NCBI GenBank assembly: GCA_002816715.1
Contig: MUCJ01000041.1
Span: 1 to 52,177, forward strand
DNA length: 52,177 bases
DNA from: SAR202 cluster bacterium Casp-Chloro-G3
GTDB lineage: Bacteria; Chloroflexota; Dehalococcoidia; Lucifugimonadales; UBA3495
Reading direction: 5' to 3'
Below, in pieces: positions 17,479 through 25,542 of this stretch. The notes under the pieces were generated by a model. That model saw nothing but the letters and a program-made list of their open reading frames with translations. It had not been told where the DNA came from and did no database searches. The position numbers were made by a program, and so were the translations under genes. Positions within the stretch are counted from its first letter, which is position 1. Each line of letters opens with the position of its first letter.

Positions 17479-17605
17479 TATCTCAAAACTCTGGGTATTA
17501 TACTCTGAGTATTTCTGGGAAATAATCCTTCGACAAGCTCAGGATGAGCGGATTAGGGAGCCAGCCCCCGCTCGTATTGAGCCTGTCGCACCACGTTTTG
17601 AGATA
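17479..17605. repeat. MITE-like repeat, copy 1 (127 bp)
   Basis: The ends are perfect 11-bp inverted repeats, TATCTCAAAAC (17479-17489) and GTTTTGAGATA (17595-17605), so the element is bounded by TA on both sides. The inside holds a palindromic core beginning CCTTCGACAAGCTCAGGATG. A diverged copy lies in opposite orientation at 44080-44212. TA-bounded ends are typical of IS630/Tc1-mobilised elements. The rest of 17401-17706 is non-coding, except for a short 6-bp inverted repeat GCGGAA-T-TTCCGC at 17665-17677 in the leader of the next gene. Confidence 0.85.
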
Positions 17606-17706
17606 ATTACTAAGCCAGCCTGAGAATCCTCTTTGGGAATACTTGGGAGCACAAAATAATAAACGCGGAATTTCCGCCCGGACGGGTTTAGGGAAGGTGG
17701 TGGGCT

Positions 17707-20556
17707 ATGTTCATGGACCAAGCATTAATATCTGAGCAAGTTGTTGACCGGATCTTTGTTGCTCTCGACCTGGAAACCACCGGTCTCGATTCGAATCGGG
17801 ACTCGATCATCGAGATTGGTGCGGTCAAGTTCCAAGACGACCAGGTTATTGACACCTTCCAGACCTTCGTTAATCCGGGACGAAACATCCCTGAATTCAT
17901 CCAGCGTCTGACCGGAATATCTCCCGACCGGGTGAAACGGGCGCCAAATTTTAACGCGGTGATGGATGATCTAGAGTCATTTCTGGAAGGACATCCAATT
18001 GTGGGTCACAACATTGCCTTCGACTTGAAGTTTCTAGACTCCCACGGCTTGACTCTCGCCAATCCTAGCCACGACACCTGGGATTTAGCCTCAGTTTTCC
18101 TGCCCACCACCAATGAATACTCGCTAAGGTACCTGGCCAAGCTGCTGGGTGCGGAGCACACCAATCCCCACCGCGCCCTGGATGACGCCCAGGCAACGCG
18201 TGAGGTGTTTGTCAGCCTGTTGCGCCAAGCATCGGAACTGGATCCGGGACTGCTGGCCCACATCACCAATCTTTCCAACCGTAGCCGCTGGGCAATGGCC
18301 TCGCTCTTAGCCGGAGTCGAAGGTAAAAATGGAAACGGGAATGGCACCTCGGCCTTTGGGTTAACCGGACTGAACCTGGAATACCTATCAACTCGCCTGG
18401 GACGCCCCGAACGACGGCGCTTCGACACAGAACTGGCCCACCTGGATGAAAAGAAAATCACCAACCTCCTGGAAGCCGACGGCCCCTTCTCCAAAGTTTT
18501 TCCAGGGTTCGAGCACCGCCCGGAGCAGTTGGAGATGCTTTCCAAAGTCACTGAGGCGATCTACCAGGGTCACCATCTGGTGGTAGAAGGCGGCACCGGC
18601 GTGGGCAAATCAATGGCCTACCTTTTACCCGCTGCCATCTTCGCCGCGTCCAAGGGGCAGCGCGTGGTGATTTCCACCAACACCATCAACCTGCAAGAGC
18701 AGTTGATGCGCAAAGACATTCCGGCGGTGATAGAGGTGCTGGAAGGCGCAGGACTGGTCAAAGAAGGCTTGATTCAGGCAGCGCTCCTGAAAGGCCGGGG
18801 CAATTACCTGTGCCTGCACCGTTGGGGATACCTGGCCCGCAGCGAAAACCCGTCGGTGGACGACGCCAGGCTGCTGGGTAAGACCTCGGTGTGGCTTCAG
18901 GAAACTACCACTGGTGACCGCAGCGAGATCAACCTTTCTGGTCGAGACGCTTTTACCTGGAGCAAAGTCTCGGCGGGAGACAAAGGCTGGTGTCCCGGTC
19001 TTAGAAACGGCGGCCCCTGCTTCTTGCGCAGCGCCCGTGAAAAAGCCGATCAGGCGCACATTGTGGTGGTGAACCACGCTCTGCTGCTGTCCGACCTGAT
19101 GCACGGCGGCAGCCTCATCCCCGACTACCAGTACTTGATTATTGACGAGGCCCACAATCTGGAAGAGGAAGCCACCAAGCAATTTGGCTTCGAGATTACT
19201 CCAGAGCGACTCCAAGACGAGCTTGAGCCGCTCTCCCGCCTGACCACTCAGGTGCGGGTTGCTCTCAGCACTGAGGACCTGGCATCGGTAGCCCGGCAAA
19301 ACGGCGACCGGTCGGTGGCCGATATCGAGTCGCTGGTGCCCCACCTGCGGGAACTCTGGGCGCGCTTGTGGAGTGAGACCGAGCGGTTTCTGGAATCCCA
19401 GCGTTCCGGTGGCGGTGGCGACAATTCTCAGTTGCTGATTACAACGCCAATGCGAAACCAGAAGTCTTGGGCCGACCTGACCCTGGCCTGGGAAAACCTG
19501 GACGTTACCCTGGGACAGGCGATCAACCGTATCGCCCAGGTTCAACGTTTTCTTGAGGGAGCTAACCTACCCGCCGTTGGCGACTCGGACACGCTGACAA
19601 TGGAAGCCGCCAATATCCAGGAGGCCTTCAGCCAGCTCCGGGTGAACATGTCTTCGGTGATTGGCACCTCCGACGAGCAAAGCATAATTTGGATCGCCCG
19701 TGACCAGTATAAGAATAATGATGTATCGCTACACGCCGCTCCTTTGCAAGTCAGTACCGCCCTGGAGGAGCAGCTCTTCTCCAAAAAGGAAAGCGTCGTG
19801 CTGACCAGCGCCACGCTGAGCACTCAGGGAACTTTCGAATATGTTCGTGGCCGTTTGGGCCTGGGCGAAGAAACCGAGGAGTTGCTGGTCGGCTCTCCCT
19901 TCGACTACCAGAAGGCCGCGCTGCTGATGATCCCCGACGATATGCCCCAGCCAAATTCGGACAAGTATGTTGAATCAATGTCCAGGGTGATGGTTGAGTT
20001 GGGCAAGTCGCTGAGCGGACACACCATGGCCCTGTTCACCTCCTACTCGGCCCTGCGGTCGGTAGCCCAGCAAATACGTTCCTCGCTGATAGTAGAAGGC
20101 ATCGAAGTGCTGGCGCAGGGGGTAGATGGTTCACCGCAGCAACTAACCCGCCGGTTCATCGAGAACCCCAAGGCTGTGCTGCTGGGCACCAGCAGCTTTT
20201 GGGAAGGGGTGGATTTCCCCAGCGGCGTGCTCAAGGCCCTGGTGCTAACCCGTCTGCCCTTTCAGGTTCCTTCTGATCCAATAGTGAAGGCCCGCTCCGA
20301 CCAGTACGAAGACGCTTTCAAGGAATATTCCATCCCCCAGGCGGTGCTGCGTTTCCGGCAGGGCATTGGGCGGCTGATCCGCAACAAGGGCGACAAGGGA
20401 GCCATCGTGGTGCTGGACCGCCGAATAACCGGGCGTTCTTATGGGCAGGCGTTCTTAAGTTCGATACCACCTTGCAATTTGAAACCGAGCAGCCTGGCAA
20501 CGGTTGGGACGCTGGCGGCGGAGTGGATTGGGGAAAACCGTGGAAGTAACCATTGA
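17707..20556 (+). CDS. dinG: DnaQ-type exonuclease fused to DinG-family helicase
   Basis: A 949-aa two-part protein. Residues ~15-185 form a DEDDh 3'-5' exonuclease with ALDLETTGLD, VGHNIAFDLKFLD and NPHRALDDAQAT. Residues ~260-945 form an XPD/DinG superfamily 2 helicase with Walker A GGTGVGKS, DEAH in LIIDEAHNLEEE, and later motifs GTSSFWEGVDFPSG and RFRQGIGRLIR. In the Fe-S region I see only three Cys (GNYLC, GWCPG, GGPCF), so the cluster may be incomplete or absent, as in some Gram-positive exonuclease-DinG proteins. It likely acts in DNA repair. The end overlaps the glycosylase gene by 17 nt. Confidence 0.92.
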   Translation: MFMDQALISEQVVDRIFVALDLETTGLDSNRDSIIEIGAVKFQDDQVIDTFQTFVNPGRNIPEFIQRLTGISPDRVKRAPNFNAVMDDLESFLEGHPIVGHNIAFDLKFLDSHGLTLANPSHDTWDLASVFLPTTNEYSLRYLAKLLGAEHTNPHRALDDAQATREVFVSLLRQASELDPGLLAHITNLSNRSRWAMASLLAGVEGKNGNGNGTSAFGLTGLNLEYLSTRLGRPERRRFDTELAHLDEKKITNLLEADGPFSKVFPGFEHRPEQLEMLSKVTEAIYQGHHLVVEGGTGVGKSMAYLLPAAIFAASKGQRVVISTNTINLQEQLMRKDIPAVIEVLEGAGLVKEGLIQAALLKGRGNYLCLHRWGYLARSENPSVDDARLLGKTSVWLQETTTGDRSEINLSGRDAFTWSKVSAGDKGWCPGLRNGGPCFLRSAREKADQAHIVVVNHALLLSDLMHGGSLIPDYQYLIIDEAHNLEEEATKQFGFEITPERLQDELEPLSRLTTQVRVALSTEDLASVARQNGDRSVADIESLVPHLRELWARLWSETERFLESQRSGGGGDNSQLLITTPMRNQKSWADLTLAWENLDVTLGQAINRIAQVQRFLEGANLPAVGDSDTLTMEAANIQEAFSQLRVNMSSVIGTSDEQSIIWIARDQYKNNDVSLHAAPLQVSTALEEQLFSKKESVVLTSATLSTQGTFEYVRGRLGLGEETEELLVGSPFDYQKAALLMIPDDMPQPNSDKYVESMSRVMVELGKSLSGHTMALFTSYSALRSVAQQIRSSLIVEGIEVLAQGVDGSPQQLTRRFIENPKAVLLGTSSFWEGVDFPSGVLKALVLTRLPFQVPSDPIVKARSDQYEDAFKEYSIPQAVLRFRQGIGRLIRNKGDKGAIVVLDRRITGRSYGQAFLSSIPPCNLKPSSLATVGTLAAEWIGENRGSNH

Positions 20557-21385
20557 CCCACCTTTCGATCTAGCGTCCACCCTGGAAAGCGGCCAAGCCC
20601 ACCGCTGGCGCAAGGAAGACGAAGGGTGGTACTCAGGCGTGGTGCGGGGCAACTTCATCAAAATGCGCCAGTCCGAACATGGCGTTGAGTTCCGCGCGCA
20701 ACCCTGGCCCGAAACCTCGGTGATTCCCATCCTGCAAAGCTACTTCCGGTTGGACGACGACCTCAACGCCATCTACCAGGAGATAACCCAAGACCAGCGG
20801 GTAGCCACTATGGTCAATCGGTATTCTGGACTGCGAGTGCTGCGTCAGGAGCCCTGGGAGTGCCTGGTCGCCTTCATTTGCTCGGCCAACTCCAACATCA
20901 AACGCATCCACCAGGTCATGGAGAAGATGGCCGAGGGCTTCGGCGAACCCATCGTCATGGAAGGCGAGGTGCGTCACGCATTCCCCACTCCTATCCAGTT
21001 GGTTGAAGCGGGGGAGCAGGAACTGCGCCGGCTGGGGCTAGGGTTCAGGGCGCCCTACGTGGACAAGGCTACCCGGCGGGTGGTGGAGAAGCTGCTGGAC
21101 TTAGATGAGCTGATCGACATGCCCTACGACGAGGCCAAGGCAAGGCTGATGGAGTGCGTGGGCATTGGCCCAAAAATCGCCGACTGCATCCTGGTATTTT
21201 CACTGGAAAAGATGGAAGCCTTTCCAATTGATGTTTGGGTGCGCCGCGCCTTGGCCGAGTGGTACTTCCCCGGCGAGAAGACCCCCAGCAACCAGGCGCT
21301 GTCGGAATGGGCGCACGACCACTTTGGGCGCTACGCTGGTTACTCTCAGCAATATTTGTTTCACGGGAGGAGGCTGGAGAAGTAG
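20540..21385 (+). CDS. ogg: 8-oxoguanine DNA glycosylase, OGG1 type
   Basis: A 281-aa HhH-GPD glycosylase/lyase. An OGG_N-like N-terminal domain (LESGQAHRWRKEDEGWYSGV) precedes the core EPWECLVAFICSANSNIKRI, then the hairpin VGIGPKIADCILVF with the catalytic Lys, and FPIDVWVRR with the catalytic Asp. It removes oxidised guanine and cuts the strand. I chose GTG at 20540-20542, inside the end of dinG with GGGG upstream; the frame is open to 20504. The overlap with the exonuclease-helicase gene implies joint expression as a DNA repair pair. Confidence 0.9.
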   Translation: MEVTIDPPFDLASTLESGQAHRWRKEDEGWYSGVVRGNFIKMRQSEHGVEFRAQPWPETSVIPILQSYFRLDDDLNAIYQEITQDQRVATMVNRYSGLRVLRQEPWECLVAFICSANSNIKRIHQVMEKMAEGFGEPIVMEGEVRHAFPTPIQLVEAGEQELRRLGLGFRAPYVDKATRRVVEKLLDLDELIDMPYDEAKARLMECVGIGPKIADCILVFSLEKMEAFPIDVWVRRALAEWYFPGEKTPSNQALSEWAHDHFGRYAGYSQQYLFHGRRLEK

Positions 21386-21387
21386 GA

Positions 21388-22419
21388 TTAAGGCCTCAAC
21401 AGCAGCTTCCCGAAAAAATTGGTGTCCGCCATTGCCTGGTGCGCAGCGGCGGCCTCAGCCAGCGGAAACACCTGATGCACCACCGGGTGGATCACTCCCC
21501 GGTTCAGCATCGCCACAATCTCCCGCATATCCTCGTTGGTGCCCATGAAGCCGCCGTAAATTTCAATCTGACGGGTAAACAACAGCCCTAAATGCAGCTC
21601 GGCCCGCAGTCCGGTAGTCGCACCGCAAATGGTGTAGCGGCCACCCGGTCTCAGCGAACCAAAAGCGGCGGTGAAAAACTCGGCCCCCACGTGGTCCAAC
21701 ACCACGTCCACACCCTTGCCGCCGGTGATGGCTTTGACCCGCTCGGCGATGTCTTCCTCTTTGTAGTTGATCACCTCGTCGGCCCCCAAGCTACGGGCCT
21801 GGGCCGCTTTCTCGGAGGTGCTGGTGGTGGCAATTACCCGGGCTCCCACCACCTTCTTGGCCACCTGTATCGCCGCAGTCCCCACCCCGGCAGAAGCCGA
21901 TAGGACTAACACCGTCTCCCAGGGTTTGAGCTGGGCACGACGCACTAACAAGTTCCAGACCGGCAGGAACGTGGTCGGCGCGGCGGCGGCTTCTTCGTAA
22001 GACACGGCCTCGGCAATGGGGTGGGCGTTCACCGCCGGCACCGCAATGTATTCGGCGTAGCTGCCATCGACGGCGCTGCCCATGAACTGAGGCGGCGGCG
22101 CGGCGGCCTCGGGCGGGTACGCGCCAAGCTGCATCGGATCGATCAGGGGATTGACCACCACCCGGTCGCCGGCTTTCAGGCCGAGGACGCTATCACCGAC
22201 TTCCAGCACGTCACCGGCGCAGTCACCGCCCAGAATCAACGGTGGCGGAAAGTCACGGCGCAGTCCGCGTCCGCCTTCCCTGGTAAACAGGTCCAGCCGG
22301 TTCAACGCCGACGCCCGCACCTTAACTTTAACTTCGTTAGGCTTGATCGCCGGATCGGGCCGGTCTCCGTAGATCAATACCTCCGGCCCTCCGTGGGCTT
22401 CAATGTATACAGCTTTCAT
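21388..22419 (-). CDS. NADPH:quinone oxidoreductase-like MDR protein
   Basis: A 343-aa medium-chain dehydrogenase/reductase. The N-terminal GroES-like fold has ASALNRLDLF, with Asn where zinc alcohol dehydrogenases have the catalytic Cys. There is no four-Cys structural zinc lobe, so it is of the quinone-reductase type. The Rossmann motif is SASAGVGTAAIQVAKKVVGA, followed by SLGADEVINYKEED. It probably reduces quinones or enones with NADPH. It converges on ogg with only 2 nt between stops. Confidence 0.85.
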   Translation of the reverse strand: MKAVYIEAHGGPEVLIYGDRPDPAIKPNEVKVKVRASALNRLDLFTREGGRGLRRDFPPPLILGGDCAGDVLEVGDSVLGLKAGDRVVVNPLIDPMQLGAYPPEAAAPPPQFMGSAVDGSYAEYIAVPAVNAHPIAEAVSYEEAAAAPTTFLPVWNLLVRRAQLKPWETVLVLSASAGVGTAAIQVAKKVVGARVIATTSTSEKAAQARSLGADEVINYKEEDIAERVKAITGGKGVDVVLDHVGAEFFTAAFGSLRPGGRYTICGATTGLRAELHLGLLFTRQIEIYGGFMGTNEDMREIVAMLNRGVIHPVVHQVFPLAEAAAAHQAMADTNFFGKLLLRP

Positions 22420-22458
22420 CAGATTTTCGTCTCCAAAATAATAGCGAGAGGTGACGCT

Positions 22459-22683
22459 CTAAGGCCGCCGACCCTCGTAACAGTCATTGCACAGAAACAC
22501 AATGGCCAGCGCGTCTTCGTGGCTGGCGATACGACCGCACAGGGGTATATCGCTGCCCTCTGTCCAGGGGCGGTGGAACCCGCCGCCGCACATCTGACAG
22601 GAAGTCTGATGAACCCCATCCAGCGGGCCGTCGCAGATTACGCACGATTCCTGATCCAACTCTTGATCTACAGCCTCAGACAT
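22459..22683 (-). CDS. Small zinc-ribbon protein
   Basis: A 74-aa protein with four Cys pairs or near pairs: CVICDGPLDG, SCQMCGGGFH, PLCGR and FLCNDCYEGRRP. This suggests a double zinc site. There is no signal or membrane segment. I do not recognise a named family. The start is the ATG at 22681-22683, directly after GGGAGAGAAG and overlapping the cca stop by 8 nt, so it is coupled to cca. A longer open frame (to 22725) is less likely. Confidence 0.75.
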   Translation of the reverse strand: MSEAVDQELDQESCVICDGPLDGVHQTSCQMCGGGFHRPWTEGSDIPLCGRIASHEDALAIVFLCNDCYEGRRP

Positions 22684-23869
22684 CTTCTCTCCCGGCCAGA
22701 ATCCTTCGCACCAATTGTCGCTCATCCTCTTCGGATTCCACCAGGCGGTCCAGTTTTGCCGTCCGCAATTTCCCCAGTATGCGACCGACCAGAGGGCCTT
22801 CAGTGACTCCCATAGCCAGCATCGAGTCGCCGTCCAAAATAGGATTAACCTGACACAATTCGGTCAGATACAGATCGAGTCTTTGCGACACCACGCCCGG
22901 GCGGCCAATCTGCGAGACGGCTGCTATTGCTTCTTCTGAGCGACCTTCAAGCAACTGGCATATCTCCGAGTTTGGCAGAGTAGCCGACGAAAACTGGGGT
23001 ACAAGTTGCCTCAATTCCCCGGTGTCCTGTACTACTTTAGCCCAATGACCGGGCAAGTTAAAACGCTGGATGACCCCTTCGGCGTCCTGTGACGACAGGG
23101 GGTAGGCCAGCGCCGCCAAATACAGCATTGAGCTTGAGTGATTATCTCCGCTTGACCTGGAATCCAGGGATAATATTGGGGTCTGATCGATCAAAGCTGG
23201 ATGGATGGCTTTCAGGACTCCCAGATCAATCGCCCGTGCTAAAGCCGGGCCGGGATGCTGCTCAGCCAAGATTCGTTCCAGTTCGTGGCGCAGCCGATCA
23301 CCGCTGACCGCATCCATATAACCGCTGGCCAGAGCGTGCCGCAAGTGGGCTTTACTTTCTATTTCCAAAGCGAATCCAAACCGCTGCTCGTATCGCACTG
23401 CCCGCAGCATACGAGTTGGGTCATCGGCAAAGCTTAGCGGGTGCAGGGTTCGGATCAAGCCTTTGCCCAATTCATCGATACCGTGATGCTCGTCGATAGG
23501 CTGGGGGACAGACTGGAACAGAGGCAAAGCCAGGGTGTTGATGGAAAAGTCGCGGCGGGCCAGGTCATCGTGTATCGTGCCGGGTGAAACCTCCGGCAGC
23601 GCGCCAGGGGCTGAATACACTTCCTGGCGAGCCGTTACCAGGTCAATATGACAATCTTCGTGGGACACGGTGGCGGTGCCAAAACGGTCATGTACCACCA
23701 AATGCCAGCCCAGTTCCCGCGCCAACTCCGAGGCCAGTTGCGGCGCGTCGCCTTCCAGCACAAAGTCCAGGTCAGTAGTCGGAGCACCCAACAGCACATC
23801 GCGAACCGGGCCGCCCACCAGGTACACCGGCAAAGATTCGGCCAAGGCTCTCTGGCGAAGGGTTTTCAA
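22676..23869 (-). CDS. cca: CCA tRNA nucleotidyltransferase / poly(A) polymerase family
   Basis: A 397-aa class II nucleotidyltransferase that adds or repairs the tRNA 3' CCA, or acts as poly(A) polymerase. Motifs: LVGGPVRDVLLG, the metal pair in TTDLDFVLEGD, RRDFSINTLAL, and RMLRAVRYEQRFGF. The TTG at 23867-23869 is the first conventional start, but the frame stays open upstream for more than 20 codons (…NTLQAIEKSIGGSNLIF), toward a -10 at 23969-23974 and an AGGAGG at 23952-23957. The true start may therefore be a non-standard codon near 23935. Confidence 0.93.
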   Translation of the reverse strand: MKTLRQRALAESLPVYLVGGPVRDVLLGAPTTDLDFVLEGDAPQLASELARELGWHLVVHDRFGTATVSHEDCHIDLVTARQEVYSAPGALPEVSPGTIHDDLARRDFSINTLALPLFQSVPQPIDEHHGIDELGKGLIRTLHPLSFADDPTRMLRAVRYEQRFGFALEIESKAHLRHALASGYMDAVSGDRLRHELERILAEQHPGPALARAIDLGVLKAIHPALIDQTPILSLDSRSSGDNHSSSMLYLAALAYPLSSQDAEGVIQRFNLPGHWAKVVQDTGELRQLVPQFSSATLPNSEICQLLEGRSEEAIAAVSQIGRPGVVSQRLDLYLTELCQVNPILDGDSMLAMGVTEGPLVGRILGKLRTAKLDRLVESEEDERQLVRRILAGREDV

Positions 23870-23968
23870 GAATATGAGGTTGCTGCCACCGATGCTTTTT
23901 TCGATAGCCTGGAGAGTATTGGGGATGTGCCGCAGCTTCCGCGTGGGAGGGCCTCCTGTCTGCCGCCT

Positions 23969-23974
23969 ATTATA
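23969..23974 (-). promoter_or_regulatory. -10 box of the cca gene
   Basis: Minus-strand TATAAT is a perfect -10 hexamer followed 11 nt later by AGGAGG. The -35 region is weak. It suggests transcription starts near 23962, upstream of the uncertain cca start. Confidence 0.45.
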
Positions 23975-24046
23975 GCATGGCGGTGACCACGCTTTGGGTT
24001 CCAGGCGTCGCCGAAACGAAACAACCTGATAGCCAACGAGCCACCT

Positions 24047-24074
24047 TGGACATCAACGGCCGCTATGCTACAAT
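24047..24074 (+). promoter_or_regulatory. Promoter of the Sec-DsbA gene
   Basis: TGGACA (24047-24052), a 16-nt spacer and TACAAT (24069-24074) match the housekeeping consensus at 5 of 6 positions each. The ATG of the Sec-containing DsbA gene is 51 nt downstream. It diverges from the cca promoter. Confidence 0.65.
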
Positions 24075-24125
24075 CCTGACAGCGCATCCGTGGGTTTCTA
24101 CGAGCACAATTTCAGGAGGTAGAGC

Positions 24126-24761
24126 ATGTCCGAGTTTAACTTCACCACATACTACGACTTTCGTTGACCCTTCGTATACAACGCAGCCGTGTGGCTGTCG
24201 AAGGTAAGAGAGACCACCGGACAGTCGGTGGATGTCGACTGGCAGCCCTTCTCGCTGGCCCAGGCCAATAGTGCGGACAAGGGCGAGGATTTTAAAATCT
24301 GGGAGCAGCCGGGGATAATAGACGGTTCGGACACAGCGTTACTGGCTCACCGCGCTGGCTTGGCCGCCAAGCGTCAGGGTAAAGAGGCATTTGAGTCCTA
24401 CTTGATGACCCTACTAAAGGCCCGCCACGAAGAGAAGAAAGACCTGACCGACCCGGCGGTGATCCACGATGCTGGGGTCGCTGCCGGCATCGACATGGGA
24501 CAGTTCCAGGAGGACCTGCTCGATCCTGATCTGCTGCGGGAAATCGGCGAAAGCCACACCAAGGCCGTTGAAGAACACGGCGCATTCGGTGTGCCGACCT
24601 ATGTGTTCCCGGGCGGTGGCACGGCGTTCATCAAGATGTTCGTCCCCCCCGATGAACAGGCCGGAGCCATCTACAACAACCTGAGCGAAATGGTCTCCAC
24701 CCTGATGCACGTCGGCGAGGTCAAGCGGCCCCAGCCGCCCTGGCCCCACGGTGTTATCTAG
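24126..24761 (+). CDS. Selenocysteine-containing DsbA/FrnE-like oxidoreductase (U-P-F-V site)
   Basis: A 211-aa thioredoxin-fold protein read through one in-frame TGA at 24165-24167 as Sec14. AGGAGGT (24114-24120) sits 5 nt before the ATG. The N-terminus reads MSEFNFTTYYDFR-U-PFVYN, the place where DsbA/FrnE proteins have the CPxx active site. The rest is family-typical: a helical insert, then the cis-Pro loop GVPTYVF. No resolving Cys follows in the U-P-F-V site, so it would act as a one-selenol redox enzyme, isomerase or glutathione-dependent enzyme. A frame starting at 24189 would lose the active site. The hairpin after the TGA fits a SECIS. rnc follows 12 nt downstream. The main alternative, a nonsense mutation, is unlikely given two similar cases in this window. 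Confidence 0.88.
24169..24204 (+). promoter_or_regulatory. Putative bacterial SECIS hairpin (Sec-DsbA 1)
   Basis: Just after the TGA, an outer stem CCTTCG/CGAAGG (24169-24174 with 24199-24204) encloses an apical stem CAGCC/GGCTG (24184-24188 with 24193-24197) with a GTGT loop. The apical stem begins 16 nt after the TGA, in the range for bacterial SECIS elements read by SelB. Confidence 0.65.
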
Positions 24762-24773
24762 GAAGATTATCGC

Positions 24774-25481
24774 TTGAGCACGGAACGATTAACTGAACGG
24801 TTAGAGGCTGTGCTGGGTTTGTCCTTCAATAACCAGGGCTTGTTACAACAGGCCCTGGTTCATGGTTCCTTTCTCAACGAGCAGGGCGGCTCATCGCTAG
24901 ATTCCTACGAGCGGATGGAGTTCTTGGGGGATGCCGTCTTGGAACTGGTGGTCTCAACCGAAATTTACCACCGGCTGCCTCAACTTCCAGAAGGGGGACT
25001 GACCAAAATCCGCGCCGGTCTGGTGTGCCGGGAAAGTCTGTCCCAAGCCGCCCAATCTATCAATCTGGGCAGCTTCCTGTCCCTGGGCAGGGGTGAGGAA
25101 GCCTCTGGCGGCAGGGAGCGGGACTCGATTCTGGAAGCGGCATTTGAAGCCCTGGTTGCCGCCATCTATCTGGACCAGGGATACGAACCAGCTCGCGGCT
25201 TCATACTGAAATCCTTGCACGACGCCCTGGCAGACGTTTGTCGGCGGGGTTCTTCGTTAGACAACCCCAAGTCGGCTCTGCAGGAATATATTCAAGGCCA
25301 GGGCAAGCCAGCGCCTCGTTATCAGCTGGTGTCGGCGGAAGGCCCCGATCACAGTCCAGTATTCACCGTGGAAGTCTTGGTCGGCGATCAGGTCATTGGT
25401 GCGGGACGGGGCGCCAAGAAGTCCGACGCTGAACGCGACGCCGCCCTGGATGCTTTGCAAAAATCCGCTATCCAACCGTAA
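24774..25481 (+). CDS. rnc: Ribonuclease III
   Basis: A 235-aa dsRNA endonuclease for rRNA and mRNA processing. The signature ERMEFLGDAVLELVVS lies near residue 45, and ESILEAAFEALVAAIYLDQGY carries the second acidic group (here read as DSILEAAFEAL). A C-terminal double-stranded RNA-binding domain starts near residue 162 (NPKSALQEYIQGQG) and ends in KKSDAERDAALDAL. The start is TTG at 24774, after GGAAG, 12 nt after the Sec-DsbA stop. Confidence 0.97.
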   Translation: MSTERLTERLEAVLGLSFNNQGLLQQALVHGSFLNEQGGSSLDSYERMEFLGDAVLELVVSTEIYHRLPQLPEGGLTKIRAGLVCRESLSQAAQSINLGSFLSLGRGEEASGGRERDSILEAAFEALVAAIYLDQGYEPARGFILKSLHDALADVCRRGSSLDNPKSALQEYIQGQGKPAPRYQLVSAEGPDHSPVFTVEVLVGDQVIGAGRGAKKSDAERDAALDALQKSAIQP

Positions 25482-25542
25482 ACCCAGAATACCGAGGACA
25501 ACGGCCCTCGCATTCCCCGACGGTAAGTAAGATAATAATGCC

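Noticed and set aside
18625-19545. A 306-codon minus-strand ORF
   Set aside because: Antisense shadow of the exonuclease-DinG gene.
22021-22806. A 261-codon plus-strand ORF
   Set aside because: Shadow of the MDR, zinc-ribbon and cca genes, all supported by motifs.
24126-24188. Treating the TGA in the DsbA-like gene as a nonsense or sequencing error pseudogene
   Set aside because: The TGA falls on the catalytic Cys and two other genes here do the same; frames are otherwise intact on both sides and hairpins follow at the same spacing.
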